A stretch of DNA of 64,000 nt from Brasilonema sp. UFV-L1 (GCF_012912105.1 NZ_QMEA01000045.1:1-64000), one strand, 5' to 3'; shown: positions 46,002-56,039, counted from the first letter of the stretch. Program-made: numbers and translations. The notes: generated from the sequence alone by a model not told the origin.

Positions 46002-46280
46002 TTGGGAGCGCAGATTCTTTACCAACTCTTATCTAGTTGCTCGTACACACTATCACAATCAAGCAAGTTAAAGTCATACAAGAAATTTTTTTGTTCACCT
46101 TGGGGGATTTTAAAAACTATAGTCGCCAATTTTGCTGATTATAAGTTAAAGATTGAGATAACTGAAAACTCACATGCAGGCATGTCCCTACCTTTCGATC
46201 CGGAAGTTGCTGGACGTCGGCTAGTGGGACTTGCATTATTGCAGGCAATTTGTGTAAGGATGAAATCACATATTCCGTAA
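46002..46280 (+). CDS. Possible small protein with TTG start, unknown
   Basis: A 92-codon frame preceded by a near-perfect ribosome site, AGGAGGT at 45987-45993, eight bases before the TTG. The sequence includes SYKKFFCSPWGILKTIVANF and HAGMSLPFDPEVAGRRLVGL. I do not recognise either. It could instead be a decayed gene: an ATG frame at 45968 (MSLFKNEEVKEVGSADSLPT) reads into the same region and stops after 22 codons, as if a frameshift had occurred. It ends 83 bp before topA on the same strand. Confidence 0.3.
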   Translation: MGAQILYQLLSSCSYTLSQSSKLKSYKKFFCSPWGILKTIVANFADYKLKIEITENSHAGMSLPFDPEVAGRRLVGLALLQAICVRMKSHIP

Positions 46281-46363
46281 GAGTCAGCTTTTAGCTTGAC
46301 CAATGTGCTCTTAACGATTTCAATTGACTGTTTAGCTTAGCAGCTATTCTTTTTGAAATTTCC

Positions 46364-49048
46364 ATGTCAACTCTCGTCATCGTCGAATCTCCGACCAAAG
46401 CTCGTACCATTCGCAACTACCTACCAAGAGACTACCGGGTGGAAGCGTCTATGGGTCATGTACGTGACCTTCCCCAATCAGCTACTGAAATTCCCGCCAA
46501 TGTCAAGGGGGAGAAATGGGCACAGCTCGGGGTAAATGTAGACGCCGACTTTGAACCGCTGTATGTCGTCCCTAAAGATAAGAAGAAAGTTGTCACTCAG
46601 CTTAAAGACGCCCTCAAAGAAGCAGATGAACTGATTTTGGCAACAGATGAAGATCGCGAAGGTGAAAGCATCAGCTGGCATTTATACCAGTTGCTCAAGC
46701 CAAAAGTTCCTACAAAGCGGATGGTGTTTCATGAAATTACCTCTGACGCCATCAAAAAAGCCTTGAAAAACTGTCGTAACATTGATGAACAATTGGTTCG
46801 TGCTCAAGAAACGCGACGGATTTTGGATAGACTTGTAGGCTATACCCTGTCTCCCCTGTTGTGGAAAAAAATCGCCTGGGGATTATCTGCAGGACGCGTT
46901 CAGTCTGTTGCGGTACGGGTCTTAGTCAGCCGGGAACGCCAACGTCGTGCTTTCCGCCAAGGATCATACTGGGATTTGAAAGCAACGTTAACCCCCCCTG
47001 ATTCTCTGAAAGGAGAATCATTTATGTCTCAATTGGTCACACTCGGAGGAACAAGGCTGGCGAATGGAGGCGATTTTGACCCCGCCACAGGGAAAATTCC
47101 CCCAGACAGCAAAGTCATTCTACTCAATCAGGAGCAAGCAGAAGCCCTCAAAGAACGCCTCACAGGGAAAACCTGGAAAGTCACAGACATAGAGGAACGT
47201 CCTGTAACGCGTAAACCGGCGCCACCTTTTACCACCTCGACTCTACAGCAGGAATCTAACCGTAAACTGCGCCTCTCCGCACGGGATACGATGCGCATAG
47301 CCCAGAATTTGTACGAACAAGGATATATTACCTATATGCGTACAGATTCGGTGCATCTGTCAGAGCAGGCGATCGCCGCCGCCCGTGACTGTGTAGAAAA
47401 ACTTTATGGGAAAAATTACCTCAGCCCTCAACCTAAGCAGTACACCACCAAATCCAAAGGCGCACAAGAAGCCCACGAAGCAATTCGCCCCGCAGGTAGT
47501 ACCTTCCGCACTCCCCAAGAAACAGGTTTAAGCGGTCGGGAGTTCCAAGTGTACGACTTAATTTGGAAGCGGACTGTCGCCAGCCAAATGGCAGACTCTC
47601 GCCAAACTCAAATCATCGTACAACTGCTAGTAGAAGATGCTGGTTTTCGCTCCTCTGGCAAACGCATTGACTTTCCTGGATTCTTGCGTGCTTATGTGGA
47701 AGGTTCTGACGATCCAGAAGCAGCGCTGGAAGACCAAGAAGTCATTTTGCCTAACCTCAAAGTGGGAGATAGTCCCAACTGCAGTGATTTAGAAGCAATC
47801 GGTCACGAAACCCAACCGCCAGCAAGATACACCGAAGCGACCTTAGTAAAAACTCTGGAAAGCGAAGGCATAGGGCGTCCCAGCACCTACGCTAGCATCA
47901 TTGGCACTATTATTGATAAAGGTTATGCCCAATTGGTGAGTAATGCCCTCATACCTACCTTTACTGCCTTTGCTGTCACGGAACTCTTGGAAAAACACTT
48001 TCCAGATGTTGTTGATCCAAGCTTTACTTCCAAGATGGAGCAAACCCTAGATGATATTGCGACCGGTGAAGCTGCATGGCTACCCTACCTTAAGACATTC
48101 TATCTCGGAGACAAAGGTCTAGAAACCTTAGTCAAAGAACAGGAAAATCAAATAGATGCAAATGTTGCCCGGACAGTAGAACTAGAAAACCTAGATGCCA
48201 AAGTCCGTATTGGTAAGTATGGTGCTTACATAGAAAAAGAGAATGGTGATGATGTTGTCACCGCCTCGATTCCCAAAGATCTTACTCCTGCGGATCTTGA
48301 CCCCCAAAAGGTAGAAACACTGCTACGGCAAAAAACCGTAGGTCCCGAACAAGTCGGTCGTCATCCCGAAACTGGCGAGCCGATTTATGTGCTCATTGGT
48401 CCTTACGGTCCCTATGTGCAATTGGGTGACAAAACTGAGGAAAACCCAAAACCCAAACAAGCTTCTTTACCCAAAGGAGTCACGCCGGAAAACGTCACTC
48501 TTGAGCAGGCTGTTGGTCTTTTGTCACTACCCCGAACACTGGGAGTTCATCCGGCGACAGGCGCTCAAATCCAAGCAAATTTGGGGCGCTTTGGACCTTA
48601 TGTTGTTCATAACCAAAGTGGAGAAAAAGACTACCGCTCCCTCAAAGCTGGTGATGACATATTGACAATTTCTTTAGAACGTGCTTTAGAGTTGTTGTCT
48701 GAACCGAAAAAAGGACGCAGCACCACTAATAGCAAGTCTAAGGCAGCTTTGCGGGAATTAGGTTCTCATCCAGAAGATAGCGAACCAGTCAACATCTATA
48801 ACGGTCCCTACGGACCTTACATTAAGCACGGTAAAACGAACGCCAGAATTCCAGAAGGTGTATCGGTAGATGATGTGACTCTTGCTTCAGCACTGGAGTG
48901 GTTAGCATCCAAAGCATCCACAGCAAAATCGACTCGTAAAACAACAAGTAAATCGAGGAGTTCTAACTCTAAATCAACAACCAAATCATCAAGTACCACC
49001 GCAAAAAAAAATAACCGAACAAAGAACTCAGAACGGGCTAGCCCCTAA
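46364..49048 (+). CDS. topA: DNA topoisomerase I
   Basis: An 894-residue type IA topoisomerase that relaxes negative supercoils. The Toprim domain starts [20 protein letters not shown] and has the acidic triad in [15 protein letters not shown]. The active-site tyrosine is Y324 in [22 protein letters not shown] and [12 protein letters not shown] are also diagnostic. The C-terminus has no zinc ribbons but three TopA-C repeats with G(R/V/S)HP...GPYGPYV (about 660-830), the usual cyanobacterial form, then a Lys/Ser/Thr-rich tail. The last codons and the stop TAA at 49046-49048 lie in the left terminal repeat of a 106-bp MITE-like element, so the natural C-terminus has been altered. Confidence 0.95.
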   Translation: MSTLVIVESPTKARTIRNYLPRDYRVEASMGHVRDLPQSATEIPANVKGEKWAQLGVNVDADFEPLYVVPKDKKKVVTQLKDALKEADELILATDEDREGESISWHLYQLLKPKVPTKRMVFHEITSDAIKKALKNCRNIDEQLVRAQETRRILDRLVGYTLSPLLWKKIAWGLSAGRVQSVAVRVLVSRERQRRAFRQGSYWDLKATLTPPDSLKGESFMSQLVTLGGTRLANGGDFDPATGKIPPDSKVILLNQEQAEALKERLTGKTWKVTDIEERPVTRKPAPPFTTSTLQQESNRKLRLSARDTMRIAQNLYEQGYITYMRTDSVHLSEQAIAAARDCVEKLYGKNYLSPQPKQYTTKSKGAQEAHEAIRPAGSTFRTPQETGLSGREFQVYDLIWKRTVASQMADSRQTQIIVQLLVEDAGFRSSGKRIDFPGFLRAYVEGSDDPEAALEDQEVILPNLKVGDSPNCSDLEAIGHETQPPARYTEATLVKTLESEGIGRPSTYASIIGTIIDKGYAQLVSNALIPTFTAFAVTELLEKHFPDVVDPSFTSKMEQTLDDIATGEAAWLPYLKTFYLGDKGLETLVKEQENQIDANVARTVELENLDAKVRIGKYGAYIEKENGDDVVTASIPKDLTPADLDPQKVETLLRQKTVGPEQVGRHPETGEPIYVLIGPYGPYVQLGDKTEENPKPKQASLPKGVTPENVTLEQAVGLLSLPRTLGVHPATGAQIQANLGRFGPYVVHNQSGEKDYRSLKAGDDILTISLERALELLSEPKKGRSTTNSKSKAALRELGSHPEDSEPVNIYNGPYGPYIKHGKTNARIPEGVSVDDVTLASALEWLASKASTAKSTRKTTSKSRSSNSKSTTKSSSTTAKKNNRTKNSERASP

Positions 49049-49147
49049 TACCGTTTCACGAAATTCGTGATACAAATTCTTTTCCTCTTCTGTGCAACCC
49101 AAGTGCTTCCTATTTGTATCAACCTTAAAGTGAAACGGTATTAGGGG
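49042..49147. repeat. 106-bp MITE-like element with 18-bp perfect terminal inverted repeats
   Basis: Terminal repeats CCCCTAATACCGTTTCAC (49042-49059) and its exact complement (49130-49147) enclose an inner inverted pair, TGATACAAAT/ATTTGTATCA. The element begins inside the last codons of topA and supplies its stop codon. No coding capacity. Confidence 0.8.
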
Positions 49148-49173
49148 TCCCCTCTGGGGACGCATGAATCCAT

Positions 49174-49298
49174 AAAAAACGGAGTCAGCCTTATTAGAAC
49201 GAGTACTCGTGGGTGCCGACAGTGAAACTAGACAAAGGAGCCAGTCTCGTGCGCGGGTTAAGCGCGTTGAGAGACCTGGCGTGCTGACTCCGTTTTTT
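49174..49298. repeat. 125-bp element with 16-bp perfect inverted repeats
   Basis: AAAAAACGGAGTCAGC (49174-49189) is exactly mirrored at 49283-49298. The 93 bases between them are GC-richer, with a GTGCGCGGGTTAAGCGCG block. A GGGGTTGGGGGGC-rich tail follows to about 49440. Forward and reverse frames cross it (49209-49418 and 49194-49553), but they show repeat-type composition only and are not called as genes. Confidence 0.65.
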
Positions 49299-49658
49299 AC
49301 CGAATTTTTCCACGGGGTTGGGGGGCTTCACCGGTCCCCTTTGGGGTTGGGGGGCGAGACCCCCGCAAGCGACAGACTCGACTTGTCGCATGTGGCGCGG
49401 TCTCCCCAAGTAAAGTAACTGCCGAACCCCCCACCATGCGCCTGGTGACGGAGTTAACTCTTCACCTTCCTTAGTAAGAGGATGTCTGTACTGGTGGTGA
49501 TGTGATAATCTAAAATGTAGAAGAGAAAACAACATCAAATTTTCAAAGTTCACAGAGTGTAGACTATCATAGTTTTAAGCTAGGGGTGCAAAAATACTCT
49601 GGTTACTCCGTGAACGATAATAAACATAGTTGGTAGTATCTCAGGAGCGGTCAGTTCA

Positions 49659-49796
49659 ATGGACTATATAGAAAACGTGCTAGAAAAACTAAAGGAATTG
49701 GCACGCAAGCTGATAGAAGCCCTTTTGGGACCAGAGGCTGAACAGGAACCGGAACTTATTCCGATTCCTGTAGAAGACCGTTCACGCCGTCGCTAA
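49659..49796 (+). CDS. Small conserved-looking acidic/basic protein upstream of aroQ
   Basis: A 45-residue [23 protein letters not shown], then [20 protein letters not shown], then RSRRR. The first half is an amphipathic helix and the second is acidic and proline-rich with an arginine tail. AGGAG lies 11 bases upstream. The gap to the aroQ start is 10 bp, so it is probably translated from the same mRNA. I recall very similar small ORFs next to aroQ in other Nostocales, but no search was run. Function unknown. Confidence 0.65.
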   Translation: MDYIENVLEKLKELARKLIEALLGPEAEQEPELIPIPVEDRSRRR

Positions 49797-49806
49797 GAAG
49801 CTTAAC

Positions 49807-50265
49807 GTGTTAAACTTAACTGCTGAGCATGTGAGCGTTCTCGTGCTGCATGGGCCAAACTTAAATTTGCTGGGACAGCGAGAACCAGGAATATATGGTT
49901 CATTGACTTTGGCTGAAATTAATCGCCTGTTAGAAGAAGAAGGAAAAAAATTACAGGCGAACGTATTTCACACACAGTCAAATCACGAAGGCGCTTTGGT
50001 AGATGCTATTCATGAAGCACTGGGACAGCATCAGGGAATTTTAATCAACGCAGGGGCATACACTCACACGAGCGTGGCTTTGCGAGATGCGCTGGCTGCT
50101 GTTAACTTACCTACGGTCGAGGTACACCTGAGTAATATCTACCGTCGAGAAGACTTTCGTCATCATTCATATATAGCCCCAGTTGCAATTGGGCAAATCA
50201 GTGGTTTTGGGGCACAAAGTTATTTACTAGGCTTGCAGGCATTGGTGCATCATATAAGAAACTAA
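49807..50265 (+). CDS. aroQ: Type II 3-dehydroquinate dehydratase
   Basis: A 152-residue shikimate-pathway enzyme that dehydrates 3-dehydroquinate. It has [17 protein letters not shown] with the active-site tyrosine, [30 protein letters not shown] and [17 protein letters not shown] with the catalytic histidine and arginine. Length is typical of the dodecameric type II family. The start is GTG 49807. It follows a 45-codon ORF by 10 bp. Confidence 0.94.
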   Translation: MLNLTAEHVSVLVLHGPNLNLLGQREPGIYGSLTLAEINRLLEEEGKKLQANVFHTQSNHEGALVDAIHEALGQHQGILINAGAYTHTSVALRDALAAVNLPTVEVHLSNIYRREDFRHHSYIAPVAIGQISGFGAQSYLLGLQALVHHIRN

Positions 50266-50982
50266 AAAGGCAAAAGTCAGTCAAAAGTGAGCCAGGGCGG
50301 GGAGAACCTTTCAAAGTTCTGCTCGGAGGAGACGGGAGAAATAAGCTGCTCTAAACACAGAGGAGCTGCCTTCCTAGAAGTAATTGGCATTGGTGTAACC
50401 TCTAGTAGAGGTCATACCTATAAGGATAGACAATAGTGTTTCTTTTCACTTTTGACTGAAATAAAGAACTTAACAATTTCTGTTCGGTAACGTTTTGTTT
50501 GCCCATACTCTGTAGCTAGAACACCGATTCACGAATGCCGAAAACCCAGAATAGTCCTCAAAAAGACCGATTTGTCGTTGGCTAAACTATAAGAAACCGG
50601 GTTTTTTCATCAAAATTCTGAATACTGAATCTGTGTGTTAAAGTGGAGCCACGCCTACGCTCTGCTTTCCAGAATTATGAGTAGTAAACAAGGATACAAC
50701 TCCCACTGGCTACTCAAACATTCACTCATTCAAAATTCAAAGTATGCCCGTAGGGCACGCTGCGTTATCAAAATTAAGAATTCTTTTTTTTTTTTTTGAA
50801 TGAGTGAATGCGTGCATAGGGCAGCGCAGCACGTATGCGCAAAGCGCAGGCACTCTAGGCGCGCAGCGTGTCCTGTGGACATAGTGCCATATTTTGAATT
50901 CCCCAAAGGGGTATGGAGATGTATTCCTAGCAGCAGAGTTCTGAGCTGATGTGTTCTTCTTAATTTTTATTTAATTGATAAC
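50266..50982. other. 717-bp intergenic region with repeat elements
   Basis: Holds an ACCTCTAGTAGAGGT hairpin (about 50398-50412), a member of the AAAACCGGGTTT family (50535-50612), an inverted-repeat element (50719-50810) and GC-rich palindromic units to about 50885 (GCATAGGGCAGCGCAGCACG, GCGCGCAGCGTG). No ORF or known RNA was recognised. Confidence 0.55.
50719..50810. repeat. 92-bp inverted-repeat element with a T14 tract
   Basis: CATTCACTCATTCAAAA (50719-50735) is exactly mirrored at 50794-50810. Inside are a GCCCGTAGGGC hairpin and, against the right arm, a run of 14 T. The CATTCxCTCATTC arms resemble the CGCTCATT units at 6147-6170. Confidence 0.65.
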
Positions 50983-51927
50983 ATGCGCTACTCTGTTGTA
51001 AGTCGGTTTAAAGGAACAATACTTGGGGCAATTCTTGGGGAAAAAATAGCTTCAAGTCATAGAAAGCAGTCACAGGGTGCAGACACGTTGAAAATACTAT
51101 CCTTGCACTGGAGTGACATGGCAATTTTCTGTTCTGAAAATTTAATTTCTTTAGGTAGATTTGACGCTGATCTTTGGCGTCAGCGTCAGCAACAAGAATT
51201 TACGAACTTAGAAAATAGCGATTGGGCAATTCTTGCCACATTACCAGTGGCACTATTTTTTCATGACAACACGACAAAGTTACGCGATAACTTATTGCTG
51301 GCGACGGAAATTTGGCAAAATGATCCACTCATACGGGATGGAACACTAGCAGTCGGCTATGCGATCGCTCAATCTCTGACGGAAAAACTCTCTCCAAAAA
51401 ACCTCATTTCTCAGACTATCTCCTTTATTGGGGAAACACAGACCAATTTGCCACAACAATTATTAGAAGTTCATCATTTGTTAGAACACGGTGTAGGCTT
51501 AGAAAGGGTACAAGCAGAATTCGGTAAGGAAGAAAAGTTAAGTCACATCATTGCTATGGCTTTTTACTGCTTTGTTAGTACCATAGAAGACTTTCGTCTT
51601 TGCGTTTTGCGAGCCACTCAAGCTCGTTATCGTTCTTCTGCAATAGGTGCAATGACTGGTGCTTTATCAGGAGCATACAATAGCGCAGTAGGTATTCCTG
51701 TTACCTGGCAAGTCATGCTTACGCAACAAAGGTTAGCAAAAGACTCGAAACGGCTGGCTAACGCTTCTAAAATGCTAGAATTATCTGATGCAATGATAGC
51801 TGTATGGTCAGGAGTGTATAACATTGCTCCGCATGCAGATGAAGTTATAGAGGAAAGCAGTTTGATGAAACCTCGTCTAATGTCTTTACAAGCAACAGCA
51901 GCTCCTCGCGTCATTCGGTCGCGCTAA
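50983..51927 (+). CDS. Degenerate ADP-ribosylglycohydrolase-family protein
   Basis: A 314-residue mostly helical protein with the frame of the DraG/ADP-ribosylglycohydrolase fold. The start RFKGTILGAILGE matches the family opening (RxxGxxxGxxxGD), and ATQARYRSSAIGAMTGALSGAYNSAVGIP matches the C-terminal GGDTDTxxAIxGALxGAxxG region. The dinuclear metal ligands expected there (DTDT, and the acidic residue after the first GxxxG) are replaced, with SSA where DTD should be. It is therefore probably not an active hydrolase, unless other residues take over. Function unknown; probably monocistronic. Confidence 0.7.
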   Translation: MRYSVVSRFKGTILGAILGEKIASSHRKQSQGADTLKILSLHWSDMAIFCSENLISLGRFDADLWRQRQQQEFTNLENSDWAILATLPVALFFHDNTTKLRDNLLLATEIWQNDPLIRDGTLAVGYAIAQSLTEKLSPKNLISQTISFIGETQTNLPQQLLEVHHLLEHGVGLERVQAEFGKEEKLSHIIAMAFYCFVSTIEDFRLCVLRATQARYRSSAIGAMTGALSGAYNSAVGIPVTWQVMLTQQRLAKDSKRLANASKMLELSDAMIAVWSGVYNIAPHADEVIEESSLMKPRLMSLQATAAPRVIRSR

Positions 51928-52145
51928 CATTTTTTTATCAGTCAACGTGACTAGGTGCCAAAAACTAAACATGACAAAGTGATTGAAATCTTCATTTATC
52001 AAAGTAAATTTTAATACTAGTATAAGAAAGGAAACCCCAAATCAAAGTCTGTAGGTAGCTATAGTGGCAAATCAGCTTCAAGTATGTTCTCGCTCCAGAT
52101 CGTCTTGTTTTAACCTATCAAGGTGAGTAACTGCGGTCACAGGTC

Positions 52146-54845
52146 ATGAAAACGCAGCAATTTTTTCAATCCTTGACCCAGAAGTTGACTTTTTGGCGGC
52201 GACAGTACAAAGTGCGGCGCTATTATACTACATCATCAAAAAAAAATGGGAAAGACGGCTGCTCAACAGCAAGAGTGTCAAGCTCAATGACACAATTGAT
52301 CAAAAATAAAAATGGTATTGACGCAGTAGGTTCGCGCTGGGTGAAAGCAAAGCGTTCCTCAATTGTTTTCGTGATCACAGTTGTCTCTCTGACAGGGGTT
52401 ATGGGGCAAAAGTTATATAACCAACCCCAGTTGCAGGTGGAGACTGTTGCACCACAAACAATCAGAGCACCACATACAGCAAAAATCGAAAATAAGAAAA
52501 AAACAGCCCAAAAGCGCAAAGCCGCCACGAAAAGTTCCTTACCAGTACTGATGATAGATACAAACATCAATACAGAAATTGAGCAAAATTTACAACAGAT
52601 TCTGGAACAGGGAAACGAAATTCGAGCTTATGTGGGATCTTTTCCTTTTTTTGACACTTTAATTTTATCTTTCTCTACCCAGCGCTACTTGCGTTCTTGT
52701 TCCCATTGGGAATGGGAAGCACTTCTGTTAGCTGTAGAAAGTACTAACAAGAAAAAATCAAGAGTGTTGCTTCAAAAACAGAGGAGTCAAAGAGAACATA
52801 AGGATGTAGAAAAAGTCTCTGCTTTGTTATCACAGTCTGAGATTTTTTCCAGATCACAACAAGCATCTGATACAGATGCGGTTGTCTTATCACAAACGTC
52901 ACAATACCTTGTTTGGGATGCTTATGCACTTAACACTGAAGACTCAAAATCAAATGATTTGTTCAAAAATGTAGACTTTGCACAAGCGGTGGCGGAATTA
53001 GATGCTTATCGCATTGCGACTTCCAAGCAACACTTGTCTTCACTGATTGCTCAAATTGCAAAAATACGCCAGGGATACGCTCAAGCAAAGACTCAGCTGA
53101 CAAATCTGGTGAGCGCGAAACCAGATACAGTTTACGATGAAGCTTCTGTGTTGAGCTTGTCAGATGAAGATTGGGCGAAAACAAAAATGGGAATCCAGCA
53201 AAGTTTAGAGCGGATTCTCACCCAAGGTATTCCACCTGGGTTACCAAAAAACATCCAACAAAATGCAGTCCGTATACAAGTGCAGACGTTGGTACCAAAA
53301 GAAGCTGAACCTTTGGCTAATAAAGTTTTGTTAGCTGTACTTAAACCAAACCTGAAGAAAGATGAATTGCGCACTCAGCTTACGGCTGCAAAGCTAGCTG
53401 CTGAGGTAGAACCAGTCATTGTCACCGTTTACAAGGGCGAGGTGATTGTCCGTCAAGGACAGAAGCTCAGTGAATGGAACTTTGATGTACTAGAGCATTA
53501 CCACTTGATTCAGCGCGAGATTCATTGGCTGGGATTGATACAATTAGGGAGCGTTGTCACTGCATCTGTTGGTATTTTTGCAATTGTAGAACGGCGGATC
53601 AAGTACCGATTCCGGCAGAGCGATCGCCTATTAATCTTACTGCTGACTCTAAGTGTACCACTAGTACTGATGATGGGTACACCTTATACGACCTGGAGTG
53701 CTGTTGGGTTATTATTGGGTAGCTTCTATGGACCGACTTTGGGCGTCACTGTTATCGGACTGCTGTCACTCGTGTTACCCATGAGTCTAGAAATAAGTAA
53801 AATTGCTCTTTTCGCTGGTTTATCAGGAGGAATTTTAGGCAGTTGCGTTGCACAACGGTTGCGATCGCGTGAAGAACTCGCACTTTTAAGTGTGGCGATC
53901 GCCTTAACAGAGGGCGGTGTTTACCTCGTCATCAAACTCCTGCTGAGTGCTACATTGGGATTTCCTTCGTACTACATAATCCTGCAAGAAACTGCATTCT
54001 TTGCTTTCTCTGGCTTAGTGTGGAGTATTGTGGGTATGGGGTTGAGTCCTTATCTAGAAAAACTCTTTGACTTAGTGACTCCTATCCGTTTGGCAGAACT
54101 GGCAAACCCAAACCGCCCTTTATTGAAAAGACTTGCGACTGAAACTCCTGGGACTTTTCAGCACACCTTGCTTGTGGCGACTCTTGCTGAAGCCGCTGCC
54201 AAACAATTAGGATGCAATGTCGAACTTGTCAGAGCCGGTACATTATACCACGATATCGGTAAAATGCACGACCCGATGGCATTTATTGAAAATCAAATGG
54301 GGGGACCGAATAAACACGACACAGAAATCCAAAACCCTTGGATCAGTGCGGACATTATCAAAAAGCACGTGAGTGAAGGATTGGTGATGGCGCGGAAGCA
54401 CAGTTTACCTTCCTCAATTCAAGCTTTTATTCCAGAGCATCAGGGAACGATGCAAATTGCTTATTTCTATTACCAAGCACAGCAAATGGCGCTTCTAGAT
54501 CCAAGTTTAAAAGTAAACGAGGCAGATTTTCGCTACGATGGCCCAATTCCCCAGTCACGGGAAACAGCGATTGTGATGTTAGCGGATTCTTGTGAAGCGG
54601 CGCTGCGATCGCTTAGAGACGCCACACCAGAAAAAGCCTTAACAATGCTTAACAATATTCTTCGCGCCAGATGGCAAGACAATCAACTAGTTGATTCAGG
54701 GTTAACACGAGAGGAAATGAAGCAAATTGCCGAAATTTTCGTGCAAGTTTGGCAGCAATTCCATCACAAACGCATTGCTTACCCGAAATTAAAAGCAGTA
54801 AAAGAAGGAACAGGGGACAGGGAACAGGAGACAGTGAAAGAATAA
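52146..54845 (+). CDS. 7TM-HD family phosphohydrolase (PgpH-type cyclic-di-AMP phosphodiesterase)
   Basis: An 899-residue membrane protein. It has a cytoplasmic basic N-terminus, one membrane helix (about 75-93), an extracytoplasmic 7TMR-HDED domain (about 140-450), seven membrane helices (about 455-640) and a cytoplasmic HD domain. The HD motif is GTLYHDIGKMHDP (H702, D703), preceded by TPGTFQHTLLVATLAEAAAK with the first histidine; HVSEGLVMARKHSLP and PEHQGT follow. This arrangement is that of PgpH, which cleaves c-di-AMP to pApA in Listeria. In cyanobacteria c-di-AMP acts in day/night and osmotic responses. The LOG gene follows 32 bp later. Confidence 0.9.
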   Translation: MKTQQFFQSLTQKLTFWRRQYKVRRYYTTSSKKNGKDGCSTARVSSSMTQLIKNKNGIDAVGSRWVKAKRSSIVFVITVVSLTGVMGQKLYNQPQLQVETVAPQTIRAPHTAKIENKKKTAQKRKAATKSSLPVLMIDTNINTEIEQNLQQILEQGNEIRAYVGSFPFFDTLILSFSTQRYLRSCSHWEWEALLLAVESTNKKKSRVLLQKQRSQREHKDVEKVSALLSQSEIFSRSQQASDTDAVVLSQTSQYLVWDAYALNTEDSKSNDLFKNVDFAQAVAELDAYRIATSKQHLSSLIAQIAKIRQGYAQAKTQLTNLVSAKPDTVYDEASVLSLSDEDWAKTKMGIQQSLERILTQGIPPGLPKNIQQNAVRIQVQTLVPKEAEPLANKVLLAVLKPNLKKDELRTQLTAAKLAAEVEPVIVTVYKGEVIVRQGQKLSEWNFDVLEHYHLIQREIHWLGLIQLGSVVTASVGIFAIVERRIKYRFRQSDRLLILLLTLSVPLVLMMGTPYTTWSAVGLLLGSFYGPTLGVTVIGLLSLVLPMSLEISKIALFAGLSGGILGSCVAQRLRSREELALLSVAIALTEGGVYLVIKLLLSATLGFPSYYIILQETAFFAFSGLVWSIVGMGLSPYLEKLFDLVTPIRLAELANPNRPLLKRLATETPGTFQHTLLVATLAEAAAKQLGCNVELVRAGTLYHDIGKMHDPMAFIENQMGGPNKHDTEIQNPWISADIIKKHVSEGLVMARKHSLPSSIQAFIPEHQGTMQIAYFYYQAQQMALLDPSLKVNEADFRYDGPIPQSRETAIVMLADSCEAALRSLRDATPEKALTMLNNILRARWQDNQLVDSGLTREEMKQIAEIFVQVWQQFHHKRIAYPKLKAVKEGTGDREQETVKE

Positions 54846-54877
54846 TGTATGGAGTTTAGATTCTACAGGCAAGCTCA

Positions 54878-55462
54878 ATGAAGTACATTTGCGTGTTTTG
54901 TGGTTCTAGTATGGGTGTGAAACCAGCTTACAAACAAGCGGCTATAGCATTGGGTAAAGCGCTGGCGCGACGGAAATTAGGTTTGGTGTATGGCGGTGGG
55001 AATGTTGGGTTAATGGGTACAGTTGCTGATGGATGCTTAGCAGCTGGTGGTGAGGTTCTTGGTGTGATTCCAGATTTTCTGGTTGCAAAAGAAATTGCTC
55101 ACACTGGACTGACACAACTGCATATTGTCAAATCCATGCACGAACGTAAAACTATGATGGCGCAACTGTCCGATGCTTTTGTAGCACTTCCTGGAGGCTA
55201 CGGAACGCTGGAGGAGTTTTGCGAAATCCTCACTTGGGCACAATTAGGGTTACACCAAAAACCTTTTGCTCTGTTGAATATCAAAGGTTACTACGATTCT
55301 TTGCTGAAATTTTTTGACCAAGCAGTGACTGAAGAATTTTTACGTCCTATTCATCGCTCTTTAGTATTGGAAGCATCTGAACCAGAAAACTTGCTAGATT
55401 TATTGGCAAATTATCAACCTCAAAATGTTGATAAGTGGATCAGGAAAGACGTTAAGCCTTGA
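54878..55462 (+). CDS. LOG family protein (cytokinin-riboside-monophosphate phosphoribohydrolase-like)
   Basis: A 194-residue Rossmann-fold protein of the LOG group (TIGR00730). It has KYICVFCGSSMGVKPAY at the start, VYGGGNVGLMG, and the signature PGGYGTLEEFCE preceded by MHERKTMM. LOG enzymes cleave nucleoside 5'-monophosphates to base plus ribose 5-phosphate. In cyanobacteria they may make cytokinins or simply remove damaged nucleotides. Probably in the same transcript as the PgpH-like gene. Confidence 0.92.
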   Translation: MKYICVFCGSSMGVKPAYKQAAIALGKALARRKLGLVYGGGNVGLMGTVADGCLAAGGEVLGVIPDFLVAKEIAHTGLTQLHIVKSMHERKTMMAQLSDAFVALPGGYGTLEEFCEILTWAQLGLHQKPFALLNIKGYYDSLLKFFDQAVTEEFLRPIHRSLVLEASEPENLLDLLANYQPQNVDKWIRKDVKP

Positions 55463-55483
55463 TAGAAATACTTAACCATTTTA

Positions 55484-55702
55484 ACAGTTACCAGTTGTCA
55501 GTTACCAGTTAGCAGTTACCAGTTATCAGTTACCAGTTTGAAGAAGAATTCAGCAATTCTGAATTCAGTATTCAGAAGGAAGAAATAAAGAATTGCGACT
55601 TCTGACCGGAGGCGGAGCGGCTCCGGCTCCGCTCCTGACTCCTGACTCCTGACTTGTGTACTGTGTACTGGTCACTGTTTACTGTGTACTGTGTACTGTT
55701 TT
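55484..55702. repeat. Short tandem repeats (GTTACCA-, CTGACTC-, TGTACTG-type)
   Basis: Degenerate heptamers of AGTTACC/AGTTATC (55484-55538), then a GCGGAGCGGCTCCGGCTCCGC dyad, then GACTCCT and GTGTACT heptamers (55633-55702). These are STRR-type repeats of heterocystous cyanobacteria. The following 300 bp to the next gene are AT-rich with no other feature seen. Confidence 0.75.
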
Positions 55703-56039
55703 AAGGCAGTAGAGAATTTCATAAAATCACGCAGGTAGAAACTTTAGCAGAATTATTACTGAATAATAGCGACTGACGCCTCTATTTTTTATTGTTAATA
55801 AGCTAACTAAAAAAGTGAAAATTAGTAAAATTTAATTCAAGTATATATAGATTGTTATTAGTTATTTTTATTTCAATAAGTATAGACAAATACTAACAAC
55901 GAGACCAAATAGATTAAATGTGTCTCAAGACTTTTTTCCGGAAATATCATCAGAGTATTGAATATAAGTATTAAGAACTAAAATGGGACGTCTGACCACT
56001 ACGAAAAGATGTCCAAATAATCACTTAAAAGTAAAAAAC

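Noticed and set aside
49194-49553. Open frames on both strands (119 and 69 codons) downstream of topA
   Set aside because: They cross inverted repeats and G-rich repeat sequence, have low-complexity composition and no ribosome site; explained by repeat elements.
55484-55702. CRISPR array
   Set aside because: Units are contiguous degenerate heptamers with no unique spacers; these are STRR repeats.
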